Shown: positions 27,030 through 35,876, counted from the first letter of the stretch. The stretch: 51,022 nt of DNA from Massilia frigida (GCF_011682175.1 NZ_WHJG01000045.1:1-51022), one strand, 5' to 3'. Numbers and translations: made by a program. Notes: generated from the letters alone by a model not told the origin.

Positions 27030-28526
27030 TTACGCAGCTACAGCCGCAGGCAACTCCGCCACCAGGCGAATCGAAGTGGTCAACTCTTCCATCTGAAAGT
27101 GTGGCTTCAGAAAAACGACGGCCGAATAGGCGCCCGGCTTGCCTGCCACGTCGGTGACGTCAACCCGCCCTTCCGACAAAGGAAAGCGCGCCTTTTCCCC
27201 CTGCGACGCGTTCGCGCTCAGCAAAACATAGTCGGCCAGCCAGTTGTTCAGATAGGTTTCAACGCTCTGACGGCTCTGGAAGCTGCCAATCTTGTCGCGC
27301 ATGATTACCTTGATGTAGTGCGCAAAGCGCGACGCAGCCAGCACGTACGGCAGGCGCGACGACAGCGCCGCGTTGGCATTGGCCGCATCCAGGTTGTACA
27401 GCTTGGGCTTGTTGACCGACTGCCCGCCGAAGAACGCCGCCATGTCAGACCCTTTGGAATTGACCACGGCGATAAAGCCCAGGTCATTCAACTCCTTCTC
27501 GCGCCGGTCGGTAATGAACACTTCGGTCGGGCACTTGAGCGCGATATCGCCCTCGTCGGTCTTGAACGTATGCGCCGTCATGCCGGTGATCTTGCCGCCG
27601 CCCTCGACGCCGCGAATGGCCGTGGTCCAGCTATGCTTGGCAAACGAATCGGTGATGCGCAGGCCCAGCTGGTAAGCCGAATTGGCCCACAGGTATTTGC
27701 TGTGGTCCTTGCCGTTGACGTCTTCCTCGAATGCGAACGATTCCACCGGAATGGTCTTGGCGCCATACGGCAAACGCGCGGCATAGCGCGGCAGCACCAG
27801 GGCAACGTAGCGCGAATCTTCCGACTCGCGAAAGCCGCGCCACGAGGTCAGTTCGGCGCTCTCGAAGATCTTCGACATATCGCGCGGCACGCCCAGCTCG
27901 GTGAACGAGGTCATGTCGAACAGCGATGGCGCGGCAGCGGCGATGAACGGCGCATGCGCGGCGGCGGCCACTTTGGACAGACGCTCGATCAGCGCCATGT
28001 CTTGCGGATGGCGTCCGAAGTAGTAGTCGCCAATGAACAGCGAATACGGGTGCCCGCCGAAGGTGCCGTACTCTTCCTCGTAGATCTTCTTGAACAGCGC
28101 GCTCATGTCATGATCGACCGCGCCTTCGAGGTCTTTCAGCAGCTCTTTTTTGGACACGTTCAACAGGCGCAGTTTCAGCTTGCTGCTCGTTTCGGTCCCG
28201 AACACCATATCCCGCAGGCCGCGCCACGACGCTTCCAGGGTCTGAAACCCTTCATGATGCATGATGGCATTGACCTGGTCGCTCAGGATTTTGTCGATCT
28301 GGGCCACGCGTTCATTGATCATCGTGACGATGCCCTTGTCAGGCGCCGCCTTCATGCCCTCGTCAAGCACCTGGGTTGCAAACTGCCCCAGGAGCTTGCG
28401 CGCATACATGTTCTGCGAAGGGTCGACCGCCATTTTGCCTTCCTGGACGATGCGATCCAACAGGCTCATTTCCACTACTGCGGCATTGCTGGCGCCGCTT
28501 TCTGCTGTTTGTGTGCTGGCCATCAT
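27030..28526 (-). CDS. tssC: T6SS sheath large subunit TssC (VipB)
   Basis: A 498-aa contractile sheath subunit that interlocks with TssB. Family motifs: LLDRIVQEGKMAVDPSQ near the start, VNAIMHHEGFQTLEASWRGL, YGTFGGHPYSLFIGDYYFG and the C-terminal FLKPHFQMEELTTSIRLVAELP. The ATG at 28526 has GTGAG just upstream; a GTG at 28535 is also possible. It lies 38 bp after tssB. Confidence 0.97.
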   Translation of the reverse strand: MMASTQTAESGASNAAVVEMSLLDRIVQEGKMAVDPSQNMYARKLLGQFATQVLDEGMKAAPDKGIVTMINERVAQIDKILSDQVNAIMHHEGFQTLEASWRGLRDMVFGTETSSKLKLRLLNVSKKELLKDLEGAVDHDMSALFKKIYEEEYGTFGGHPYSLFIGDYYFGRHPQDMALIERLSKVAAAAHAPFIAAAAPSLFDMTSFTELGVPRDMSKIFESAELTSWRGFRESEDSRYVALVLPRYAARLPYGAKTIPVESFAFEEDVNGKDHSKYLWANSAYQLGLRITDSFAKHSWTTAIRGVEGGGKITGMTAHTFKTDEGDIALKCPTEVFITDRREKELNDLGFIAVVNSKGSDMAAFFGGQSVNKPKLYNLDAANANAALSSRLPYVLAASRFAHYIKVIMRDKIGSFQSRQSVETYLNNWLADYVLLSANASQGEKARFPLSEGRVDVTDVAGKPGAYSAVVFLKPHFQMEELTTSIRLVAELPAAVAA

Positions 28527-28564
28527 TGAACTCACTTTCGGTGTTGGTATGAATCGGTGCCCGA

Positions 28565-29104
28565 TCAGGACGCAAGCGCTTCGGCGCTGTCGGCCGTTGC
28601 CTCGGCGTCCGCAGCAGCGGCATCGTCGGTGCGCAAGGTTTTCAGCTCTTCGGTGTTTTGCACGATGTTTTCAAGCAGCGAATCGAGTTCGTCGTTGCCA
28701 TCGAGCTTGCCGAGCAGGTCGCGCAATTGCTGGCGCACTTCCAGCAGTTTCGCCAGCCGCGGCACTTGACTGACGATCGCTTCGGGATGGAAGTGATCGA
28801 ACTCGGTGAAGTTCAATTCAATCTTCAGGTTGCCCTCGCCCTTGTAGGTGTCGGGCACCGACAGATCCAGGCGCGGTGCGATCTTGGCCATCACTTCATT
28901 GAAGTTGTCGCGATCGATTTCCACCAGGCGGCGCGCCTTCAGCTTGAGCGGTGCCTCCAGCGGCTGGCCGGACAGATCGGCCAGCAGGCCAACCACCAGC
29001 GGCAGTTCCTTCTTCTCGACCGCGCCGCCGATTTCCACATCGTAGGTAATCTGAACGCGCGGGGGACGATTGCGTCCCACCCATTTTTGCAAGCTCTCTG
29101 ACAT
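28565..29104 (-). CDS. tssB: T6SS sheath small subunit TssB (VipA)
   Basis: A 179-aa sheath subunit. Motifs: SLQKWVGRNRPPRVQITYDV, EKKELPLVVGLLADLSG, RRLVEIDRDNFNEVMAKI and LNFTEFDHFHPEAIVSQVP. The Ala-rich acidic tail after residue 160 is variable. The start at 29104 has GAGGA five bases upstream. It is the first gene of the sheath-tube operon and lies about 110 bp below the transcription start predicted from promoter copy B. Confidence 0.96.
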   Translation of the reverse strand: MSESLQKWVGRNRPPRVQITYDVEIGGAVEKKELPLVVGLLADLSGQPLEAPLKLKARRLVEIDRDNFNEVMAKIAPRLDLSVPDTYKGEGNLKIELNFTEFDHFHPEAIVSQVPRLAKLLEVRQQLRDLLGKLDGNDELDSLLENIVQNTEELKTLRTDDAAAADAEATADSAEALAS

Positions 29105-29192
29105 CACATCCTCACTGGTTGTTGGACTTGTGGATCAGACGTTCAAGCAGGTCCGCCAAAGCGTTTCAACTGACCTGAAAGCACCGTCAACT

Positions 29193-29258
29193 CGTTTCGT
29201 CATTCGGGTAGTTCGGAGTCGATGGTAGAAGTCCGTTTGCACGTAACACAAGTAACAA
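29193..29258 (-). promoter_or_regulatory. Conserved T6SS promoter element, copy B (tssB)
   Basis: Minus strand: TGTTAC at 29252-29257 and 29243-29248 (9-bp period), GTTACG at 29242-29247, 14 bp, then TACCAT at 29222-29227. The -10 is followed by ACTCCGAACTACCCGA. The 66 bp align with copy A without gaps, including the region past the -10. A TTGTGT hexamer 18 bp before the -10 could be a weak -35 overlapped by the second repeat. It lies in the divergent region between tssB and the STAND regulator gene. Confidence 0.72.
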
Positions 29259-29286
29259 CACCAGGTCTCTCATCTACAACAATGCG

Positions 29287-29316
29287 TTCGACAGGGTCGG
29301 ATCGTCGTGATACGAT
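29287..29316 (+). promoter_or_regulatory. Candidate promoter of the STAND regulator gene
   Basis: TTCGAC (29287-29292), 18 bp, TACGAT (29311-29316) resembles a sigma-70 promoter. It would start transcription near 29323, 30 bp before the ATG. It is only about 30 bp from promoter copy B on the other strand, so one bound protein could affect both directions. Confidence 0.4.
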
Positions 29317-29352
29317 AATTCATTGCTGTTTGGCTAACTTTACAAAGGCACC

Positions 29353-32300
29353 ATGTCTGGTCGGCCGTCCCCAGTTGCTAATCCGCACCAAACAAGGGCG
29401 CGGTTTCGCTTCGGAACCTGGCTGGTCGCCCCTGCTTCCAACACCATCGACAACGCGGACGAGACGCGCCAGATGGAGCCGCGTACGATGGATGTGCTGG
29501 TCGCGCTGTGCCACGCCAACGGTGCCATCCTCAGCACCGAAGAATTGCTGGAACAATGCTGGGGCAGCACGATCCACGGCGACAGTCCGGTCCACAAGAA
29601 CATTGCCCAGCTGCGCCGCCTGTTGGGCGACAACGCCACTGCGCCGGTCTTCATCGAGACCATCCGCAAACGCGGCTACCGCACCGTGGCGGCAGTCGAC
29701 TGGACGGTGGACGATGTCCAGGCGGCGCATTGGGAAAACGGTTCGCCCTTCCGTGGCCTGCTGCCGTTCGACGAAGCCCATGCCGGTGTCTTCTACGGCC
29801 GCGATAAAGCAACTCGCAAGTTGACGCAGGCAGCCCAGGCGCAGATCGACCATGGGCTGGCCCTGCTGCTGCTGCTCGGTCCCAGCGGCTCGGGCAAAAC
29901 CTCGCTGGTGCAGGCCGGCCTGTTCCCGGCCATGGCGCGCGCGCAGGCCGGCAGCGGCCCTGCACTGCTGGCCAGCACCGCCTTCGACATCGCCGATCAA
30001 GGCGAACAGACGCTATTCACGGCGCTGGCCGGCGCCATGCTCGACCTGCACTGGGACGATACCTACAGTTTTCCTGACGAAAGCGCGATTGCGCTGGGCC
30101 AGCGGCTGGAACGTGATTGCACCAGCGTCATCAATCAACTGCACGCCGCGCTCGCGCCGCATCGCGCGGGCATCCGCTTCGCACTCTTTATCGACCGTTT
30201 CGAAGCGCTGTTCAACGCCAACCGCGTCACCGAAGCGGAACGCAGCGCGTTCCTGGCGGCGCTGGAACAATTGGCGCGCAGCGGTACTTGCCTGATCGTG
30301 ATCGCTTGCCGCAACGATTTTTACCCGAACATCGCCACGCTGCCGCTGCTGATCGAAGTCAAGCCCTATGGCGGCCATGTCGATCTGGCGCCGCCCAGTT
30401 TCAGCGATATTGCCCAGATGATCCGCAAGCCGGCCGCCGCGGCCCAGCTGGTCTTCGGCGTCGATCCCGTCACCCACGCCAGCCTCGACGACATCTTGTG
30501 CGAAAGCGCCACCGCCAGTCCGGACGCCTTGCCCTTGCTGCAATACTGCTTGCACGAGCTGTACCGGCAGCGCACTCCCGACGGTGAACTGAGCTTCGCC
30601 GCCTTCCATGAACTGGGCGGGCTCGAAGGCGCGATTGGCCGGCGCGCCGAGCAGGTTGTCGTTGGGCTCAGCGACGAGCAGCGCGCCGAACTGCCGCACA
30701 TCATGTCGCTGGTAACGGTGCTGGCAATCGACGAGGAGCTCGTCAGCAGCCAGCGCGCGCCCTGGTCGGCGCTGCGCAGCGAGCAGGCGCGCGCCACGGT
30801 GACGGCGCTGATTGAAGCACGCCTGTTCGTCAGCGACCTGGCCAGCGGGACGCGGGTGTTCGGGATTGCGCATGAAGCGATCCTGCGTCGCTGGCCGCGC
30901 ATGGGCGAATGGATCGGTGCGCACCGCGATGCCTTGCGGGCGCGCGGCCGGCTGGCGCAGCAGCTTGCCCGCTGGAGCGCCGATGGGCGCCGCGCTGACC
31001 TGCTCATTCCGCGCGGCAAGCTGCTGGACGAGGCCAAGGCGCTGCGTGATGCCGGACTATGGTCGCTGGAACCCGACGAATGCGAGCTCATCCGCCTGTC
31101 CAAGCGGCGCGCGCGCCAGTTCGAATGGGCGCGCCTGTCCGCGCTGGGGCTGATCATCGTGCTTGCCGTGCTCAATTCCGCGCTCGCCCTGAGCGCACTG
31201 GCGGCCAAGCGCACTGCCGAAGCGCGCCGCACCAAAGTCGAAGGCTTGGTCGATTACATGCTGGGCGACTTTGCCGACAAGCTGCGTCCGCTGGGCAAAC
31301 TTGAACTGCTCGAAGGCGTCAGCGGCAAGTCGCTCGAGTACTTGCGAAGTTCCCAACAAGATGAACTGAGTCCGGCAGCCTTGACCCTGCGTGCCAAGGC
31401 CTTGCAAGTGATCGGCGAGGTCAGCAGGGAGCAAGGCAACGCTGCGCAAACGATCGCTGCTTTCACCGAGGCCAATGCCATACTGCGGCGCCAGCACGAA
31501 GCCGATCCAACGAACACCCAGGTGCTCAAAAATCTCGGCGACAACAATTACTATATCGGCCAGATGCACAAGGATCACAACGACATGCCGGCCGCCGCGG
31601 CCGCATGGCAACAGTATCGGCTGCTTGCCGAACAGTTGCACATGCTCGAACCGGAGAATGTGGAATGGTGGATTGAACAGTCTTACGCCCACAATAACCT
31701 CGGTTCCCTGGCGCTGGCGCTTGGCAAGCCGGAGTCCGCTGAACCGGAGTTTGCCGCATCGCTCGCACTGAAACAGCGCGCACTGCAACGCGCGCCCGGC
31801 GACAAAATGCTGATCGCCGCGCTGGCCGACACCTATTCCTGGCAAGCGTTAGCCAGGCAATCCATGGGTGAGCTGGGGGCCGCGGAACAGCTGTATGAAG
31901 AGGAAATGAAACTGGTACAGCAAGTGCGCGGGCAATTTCCTAGCGAACCCATGTGGATTAATCGCTATGCCCGCGCTCTGCAGCATCGGGCGGTGCTCGC
32001 GCTCGCCCTGGGCAGGGATGATCGTGCGCTGGACGATCTGGCAACTGCTGCCGCGTTACTTGTCGACCTCGCACAAAACGACAAGAAAAACCGGGCGTGG
32101 CAGGTTGAACTGGCGAATGCCGAACAAGAGTATCTGATGGTCAAATTGCGCACCGAACCTGCGCAGCTCATCCTGCCGCAGCTGCAGCGCATTCACGCCA
32201 ACCTGGTCGCAGAGAGCGCAATGAACCCGAAAAACGTCCGATGGATCAGCAACGAAACCGTCGCCCGCTCCCGCATTGCGACGGCGCTGCTCGAGATGGG

Positions 32301-32652
32301 CGATCTGGAACGGGCGAAAGGCGAGATTGAAACTGTCATTGCGCAGTTCCGTCTCTTACACAGGCGCACGCCGGCCGATTTGCAAATCCGCCTGTCGCTG
32401 GCGGAGTCGCTGTTGCTGTACGCAAAGATACAAAAGAGACGGAAAGACGACGCCAATTCAATCATTGCGTGCAAGGAAGCCTACGCCGTGATTCAACCCA
32501 GCACCACCTCAACCAGGGATTTTCTCATTCTCGATCCCTGGAGCCGCTCGACGCTTTGTCTGCAACAATCCGTGATCGATAATATTCCTTGGCAACGGCT
32601 TGCACAGATCGGGTATCGAGACTCTCTCTACCGTAAGTTAATCCCAAGATAG
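29353..32652 (+). CDS. Winged-helix/STAND-ATPase/TM/TPR protein, candidate T6SS regulator
   Basis: A 1099-aa protein. Residues 17-113 form an OmpR/CadC-type winged helix (PRTMDVLVALCHANGAILST, EELLEQCWG, then IETIRKRGYRTVAAV). Residues 130-570 are a nSTAND-type NTPase with GPSGSGKT at 176-183 and FALFIDRFEALF (Walker B Asp281). A single transmembrane helix lies at 594-617 (SALGLIIVLAVLNSALALS). Residues 660-1060 are TPR-like helical repeats, presumably periplasmic. This reads as a membrane-anchored one-component sensor like CadC, but with an added switch ATPase. AAAGG precedes the ATG. It is divergent from tssB, so control of the T6SS promoters is likely but unproven. Confidence 0.85.
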   Translation: MSGRPSPVANPHQTRARFRFGTWLVAPASNTIDNADETRQMEPRTMDVLVALCHANGAILSTEELLEQCWGSTIHGDSPVHKNIAQLRRLLGDNATAPVFIETIRKRGYRTVAAVDWTVDDVQAAHWENGSPFRGLLPFDEAHAGVFYGRDKATRKLTQAAQAQIDHGLALLLLLGPSGSGKTSLVQAGLFPAMARAQAGSGPALLASTAFDIADQGEQTLFTALAGAMLDLHWDDTYSFPDESAIALGQRLERDCTSVINQLHAALAPHRAGIRFALFIDRFEALFNANRVTEAERSAFLAALEQLARSGTCLIVIACRNDFYPNIATLPLLIEVKPYGGHVDLAPPSFSDIAQMIRKPAAAAQLVFGVDPVTHASLDDILCESATASPDALPLLQYCLHELYRQRTPDGELSFAAFHELGGLEGAIGRRAEQVVVGLSDEQRAELPHIMSLVTVLAIDEELVSSQRAPWSALRSEQARATVTALIEARLFVSDLASGTRVFGIAHEAILRRWPRMGEWIGAHRDALRARGRLAQQLARWSADGRRADLLIPRGKLLDEAKALRDAGLWSLEPDECELIRLSKRRARQFEWARLSALGLIIVLAVLNSALALSALAAKRTAEARRTKVEGLVDYMLGDFADKLRPLGKLELLEGVSGKSLEYLRSSQQDELSPAALTLRAKALQVIGEVSREQGNAAQTIAAFTEANAILRRQHEADPTNTQVLKNLGDNNYYIGQMHKDHNDMPAAAAAWQQYRLLAEQLHMLEPENVEWWIEQSYAHNNLGSLALALGKPESAEPEFAASLALKQRALQRAPGDKMLIAALADTYSWQALARQSMGELGAAEQLYEEEMKLVQQVRGQFPSEPMWINRYARALQHRAVLALALGRDDRALDDLATAAALLVDLAQNDKKNRAWQVELANAEQEYLMVKLRTEPAQLILPQLQRIHANLVAESAMNPKNVRWISNETVARSRIATALLEMGDLERAKGEIETVIAQFRLLHRRTPADLQIRLSLAESLLLYAKIQKRRKDDANSIIACKEAYAVIQPSTTSTRDFLILDPWSRSTLCLQQSVIDNIPWQRLAQIGYRDSLYRKLIPR

Positions 32653-32661
32653 GAAAATTCT

Positions 32662-33114
32662 ATGCAACATACAAAGCCAATATATTCCCAAGTCCCGGTG
32701 TTAGTTACCATTGTGGGCGTCGATGCGTGGGCGGAGGTCTACTACACCTATGACGATCCAGGCACGGGCAAACACCATGATAAGGCACCTACTTGCAAGA
32801 TTAGCGCCGTTTCTCCGTTTCAAACGCTGTTCGCGTTGGACTACGCGACATCGCGTAACGGTTGGGTCGTCCACAGTCCTGCAGTACGGATCGCAACGCA
32901 ATCAGAGATAGTTCAACCGCTAATCCCGTCGTTCCCGGACATCGAAGCTTCTCGCCTGGTACTGATTACTCACGATTTCACTAACCTGGAATATAAATTC
33001 GACGTTGTCTTCTACAATGAACTCACGAGGACGACGATATGGGATGATCCGCAGGAGGGCAATGTTCTCCAGCCCATCAAGCCGCGCGATGCTGGGACCA
33101 ATCAGGCCTCATAG
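32662..33114 (+). CDS. Hypothetical protein downstream of the STAND regulator
   Basis: A 150-aa protein, not recognised. It begins 9 bp after the regulator stop behind a weak GGAAAA site, so it is probably co-transcribed. The sequence is beta-rich (VPVLVTIVGVDAWAEVYYTY, FDVVFYNELTRTTIWDDP), with no signal peptide, membrane segment or catalytic motif that I can see. The end overlaps the convergent regulator-like gene by 38 bp. Base composition is more AT-rich than the regulator, like the effector block. It could be a ligand or modulator of the STAND protein; that is guesswork. Confidence 0.55.
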   Translation: MQHTKPIYSQVPVLVTIVGVDAWAEVYYTYDDPGTGKHHDKAPTCKISAVSPFQTLFALDYATSRNGWVVHSPAVRIATQSEIVQPLIPSFPDIEASRLVLITHDFTNLEYKFDVVFYNELTRTTIWDDPQEGNVLQPIKPRDAGTNQAS

Positions 33115-33853
33115 GCACGCCGGAAACATCCTCGCCCAGCATGTAATTCTGCAAATCAGTACAGATCGCCAACGCCAGCTTCTCCTGCAGCGCGATGCCC
33201 AGCTCACCGTGGCGGTCGCACTGCTGGATCCAGGCGATCTGCCCGGTATTGGCGTCGATCAGGCGGATCGTCGCACGCGCGTACCTGGGCTCGGTCCTGA
33301 CGCGCACTTCCATTCGGTATTGCTCTGCCGAAGCATCCGATTCGCTGCCAAAGCGCTGGAACAGGCGCAAGGCAAGTTCTTCCTCCAGTCCGGAAATAAA
33401 GTTCCTTGTTCCACTTTCCGGGGTCGGGCTGCCTAGCGGCGTCAACGCCACCGATTTGATACTGATGGGACGCGCGCTCGCCGCCGATGTCAGCACGGGC
33501 ACATAGGTTCCCAGAGGAATCACAATCTGCAAGCCGCTCACGTTGGCTGCGGTCGCGTAGTACTGCGCGAGACGGCCACGCAGCCTGCCCATCTGCACCC
33601 GCACCACGGGATCGAAGCTCGTATCGTAATCGCGCGCGTCACGGTGAAACACCTCGATACCGATCGCATATTCGCTGATCGATGCTTCCATGCCGCTCAA
33701 TTTTCTCGTCATCAGGAACGACAGCATGGCGCGCATGCGCGGCGCTTTCACGAAGCTCGGACTGGACAGCACATGCTGCACAGCTTGCCAAGTGGCGTCG
33801 CTTTGCACGGCGGCGGCTGTCAATGTCGATGCGTTGCTGGTGTGCGTATTCAT
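33077..33853 (-). CDS. Regulator-like protein with N-terminal winged-helix-type domain
   Basis: A 258-aa protein. The N-terminal half carries SPSFVKAPRMRAMLSFLMTR, ISEYAIGIEVFHRDARDYD, DPVVRVQMGRLRGRLAQYY and IVIPLGTYVPVL. This combination is found at the start of many bacterial regulators, in front of TPR or cyclase domains. The C-terminal half (SGLEEELALRLFQRFG, ATIRLIDANTGQIAWIQQ) resembles the TolB-N/FlgO-like helper part of such proteins. No membrane segment. It converges with the small gene after the STAND regulator. A perfect 11-bp tandem repeat lies about 80 bp upstream of its ATG. Confidence 0.6.
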   Translation of the reverse strand: MNTHTSNASTLTAAAVQSDATWQAVQHVLSSPSFVKAPRMRAMLSFLMTRKLSGMEASISEYAIGIEVFHRDARDYDTSFDPVVRVQMGRLRGRLAQYYATAANVSGLQIVIPLGTYVPVLTSAASARPISIKSVALTPLGSPTPESGTRNFISGLEEELALRLFQRFGSESDASAEQYRMEVRVRTEPRYARATIRLIDANTGQIAWIQQCDRHGELGIALQEKLALAICTDLQNYMLGEDVSGVPMRPDWSQHRAA

Positions 33854-34269
33854 GGTCGATCCAGTCGGAAAAGGGATTCAGGAAGTGCACTGAGGTGTGC
33901 CTGAATTCACTCTAACCAGCCGCATCAATCTTGACCTTACGATTACCTTACGATTTCAAGCAGTTGATTTAAAAGGAATTATTTCCGATTTCAGAAGCGG
34001 ACCGGAGCGCAGGCGCTGGGCCGCCAGTCCTGCGCGGGGATGCCCGGTCACGCTCCGCCGGGTTACGGGATGTTACTTCACACACCGGCCAGGCGCCGTC
34101 ACCATCCCTGTATGGGCTGTCATCGAACGCCGCCGCTGGCAGGTGGCGCAAGCAGCAACACCCGGGGTAGCACGCGACGCAAGAGCCGATCCCGGCGCGC
34201 CGTGGCCCCCCGTCGGCTAGCCGGCGACAACCCATCCTTGTAGCAATCAACGTCCATTAGGAGAACAAG
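33854..34269. other. Intergenic region between two divergent genes
   Basis: No gene seen in 416 bp. It holds the 11-bp tandem repeat at 33934-33955, then an AT-rich piece to about 34000, then a GC-rich piece with short meaningless frames. AGGAG immediately upstream of 34270 is the ribosome site of the metalloprotease gene. Confidence 0.5.
33934..33955. repeat. Perfect 11-bp tandem repeat (possible operator)
   Basis: The unit ACCTTACGATT occurs twice without a gap. An 11-bp period puts both copies on one helix face, typical of sites for OmpR/PhoB-type winged-helix proteins. It lies about 80 bp upstream of the regulator-like gene ending at 33077, so autoregulation is possible. A two-copy repeat can also be chance. 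Confidence 0.45.
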
Positions 34270-35613
34270 ATGAAAACTGTTTCGGTATGGTTCAAAATAC
34301 TGATTGTCGCGTTGGGCTTGCTATGGGGAAGTACGGCATTGGCCGTTGACTACCTCTCGGGAATCTGGAAGATCCCGGCCACAGGAGAACTCGGCGCCAG
34401 GCGCTACAACACCACGCGGCAGGCGTGCCAGGATGCGTGTTCCGCTAACCAGTCGTGTAGTGGCTTCTATGCTTTCACCGACTGGGATACATGTCAGCTC
34501 TATGGACCGGACGCCGACGTCGCCGCTCGCGTAGGACCTTGGTCGAATGTCCAGATGAACTGGAAGAAAGCCAGCCCGGACCCGCTTGCGGCCTATACAT
34601 CCGGCTTTTTGCCCATCCCCAATAATGGCGCGCTGACGGATACTTTGTACGGCTATCAGCCGCAGCAATGTGCCAAGATGTGTAGCGGCAAGGCCGATTG
34701 CGTCGGTTTCCACACGATCACGACGTCCGACGTCTGCAGGCTATACGGCCTCGAGTCGACCTGGTCGAGCACCAATGGCCCGTGGTCGAACGCGAAGTTG
34801 TTCATGAAGAGCACCCAGCCAGCCATTCTGATGGTGGATGTCCATGTGATCGACAGTACGGGCGGCGGCAACGCCAGGTGGACCAGGGAGTACGCGCAGC
34901 AAGTGCTCGCCAAGGCGACCCAGGAAATGAACAATGGCGAAGTGGTGTTCAGCCTTGGCACCTTGGATCACATCGTCGACGACCAACTCTTCAATGGCCG
35001 TGCGCTGGACCCGATCTTTGTCAAGTTCGACAACAGCGGCCGTCCAGGCCGGATCAACATCTACGTCGCGGCGCCCATGAGCAATTACGGAGGGGGCGTG
35101 GCGTGGGTAACGGTCACCTTGTCGCCCTACGCAGTCATTTCTTCGCGTTACGATTCCTTCAATTCCTATGACGTGGAGGATACCGCCAGGATTTTCCTCC
35201 ACGAGTTAGGGCACAACCAGGGATTTGCGCACAACGGCAGCTTTTACAGCTATCCCTACGCCACCGACTGGTACTGGAGCAGCAGCCCCCTTGCCAGGCA
35301 GGTGTTCGCACGCCTGGCCGGCTGGTCCAAGCTGCGCCAAAAGGGCTTCGACCCTAACCTCAAGAACAACAACTATAGCTGCGCCGTCAATTCCCCGCTC
35401 CCCGATCGGGGCACTTTCCCGGCACCAAACGTTCCAGCTGCAACGTCGCAGGAATGTGCGGCGCGCTGTAGCCAATCGAGCAGTTGCGTGGCCTTCCATT
35501 CGTTCACCACGTACCCATCGTGCGTGCTCTTCGACGCGACCAGCATTGGCAACGCTACCCAGCCAGGCAACTCGGCCACGGAGATGTGCTGGAAAACGGC
35601 CGGCAAGAAATAG
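34270..35613 (+). CDS. Secreted metzincin-type metalloprotease with PAN/apple modules
   Basis: A 447-aa exported protein. The signal peptide ends near residue 25 (LWGSTALAVD). Two PAN-like modules come first (about 30-100 with ACQDACSANQSCSGFY, and 108-180 with QCAKMCSGKADCVGFH). A catalytic domain follows with HELGHNQGFAH, residues 311-321, which fits HExxHxxGxxH with His311, His315 and His321 as zinc ligands and Glu312 as base. A third PAN module closes the protein (about 385-442, ECAARCSQSSSCVAFH). PAN modules bind protein or glycan, so the enzyme may act on surfaces. AGGAG precedes the ATG. A rho-independent terminator follows at 35741. Confidence 0.82.
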   Translation: MKTVSVWFKILIVALGLLWGSTALAVDYLSGIWKIPATGELGARRYNTTRQACQDACSANQSCSGFYAFTDWDTCQLYGPDADVAARVGPWSNVQMNWKKASPDPLAAYTSGFLPIPNNGALTDTLYGYQPQQCAKMCSGKADCVGFHTITTSDVCRLYGLESTWSSTNGPWSNAKLFMKSTQPAILMVDVHVIDSTGGGNARWTREYAQQVLAKATQEMNNGEVVFSLGTLDHIVDDQLFNGRALDPIFVKFDNSGRPGRINIYVAAPMSNYGGGVAWVTVTLSPYAVISSRYDSFNSYDVEDTARIFLHELGHNQGFAHNGSFYSYPYATDWYWSSSPLARQVFARLAGWSKLRQKGFDPNLKNNNYSCAVNSPLPDRGTFPAPNVPAATSQECAARCSQSSSCVAFHSFTTYPSCVLFDATSIGNATQPGNSATEMCWKTAGKK

Positions 35614-35740
35614 CGCATCCGCGCCGACCTTGAACAGCTCTGCAAGAAAGGCGTCAGCAGCAAGTGCCAACAGCAGTTCGCCTATCCAGGCAATCACGAC
35701 CGGTAGTGCGAGCTGAACCCGCATAGCGTTCCCAAACGCC

Positions 35741-35778
35741 GAGGCCAAGTTGGGCAATCCGACTTGGCCTCATCTTTT
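35741..35778 (+). terminator. Rho-independent terminator after the metalloprotease gene
   Basis: GAGGCCAAGT (35741-35750) pairs with ACTTGGCCTC (35762-35771) around an 11-base loop, followed by ATCTTTT. It lies about 130 bp after the stop codon. Confidence 0.75.
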
Positions 35779-35853
35779 GCGCGTACAAGACGCAGCAACG
35801 CTCGCGTGAGCTTTTCATTCAGTAGCGTATCGCTGAATTGAGCACACATAGTG

Positions 35854-35876
35854 AAAAAGCCCTGTAAAAACAGGGC
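35854..35876 (-). terminator. Rho-independent terminator of guaA
   Basis: On the minus strand GCCCTG, a six-base TTTTTA loop and CAGGGC are followed by TTTTT (plus-strand stem arms 35859-35864 and 35871-35876). It sits about 45 bp after the guaA stop. Confidence 0.75.

Noticed and set aside
21290-29360. Sigma-54 promoters for the T6SS genes
   Set aside because: Looked for GG-N10-GC type -24/-12 elements before tssB, tssE and hcp; none convincing.
34061-34077. GTTAC direct repeat upstream of the metalloprotease gene (10-bp period)
   Set aside because: Spacing differs from the 9-bp T6SS element, and no TACCAT-like box lies 14 bp downstream.
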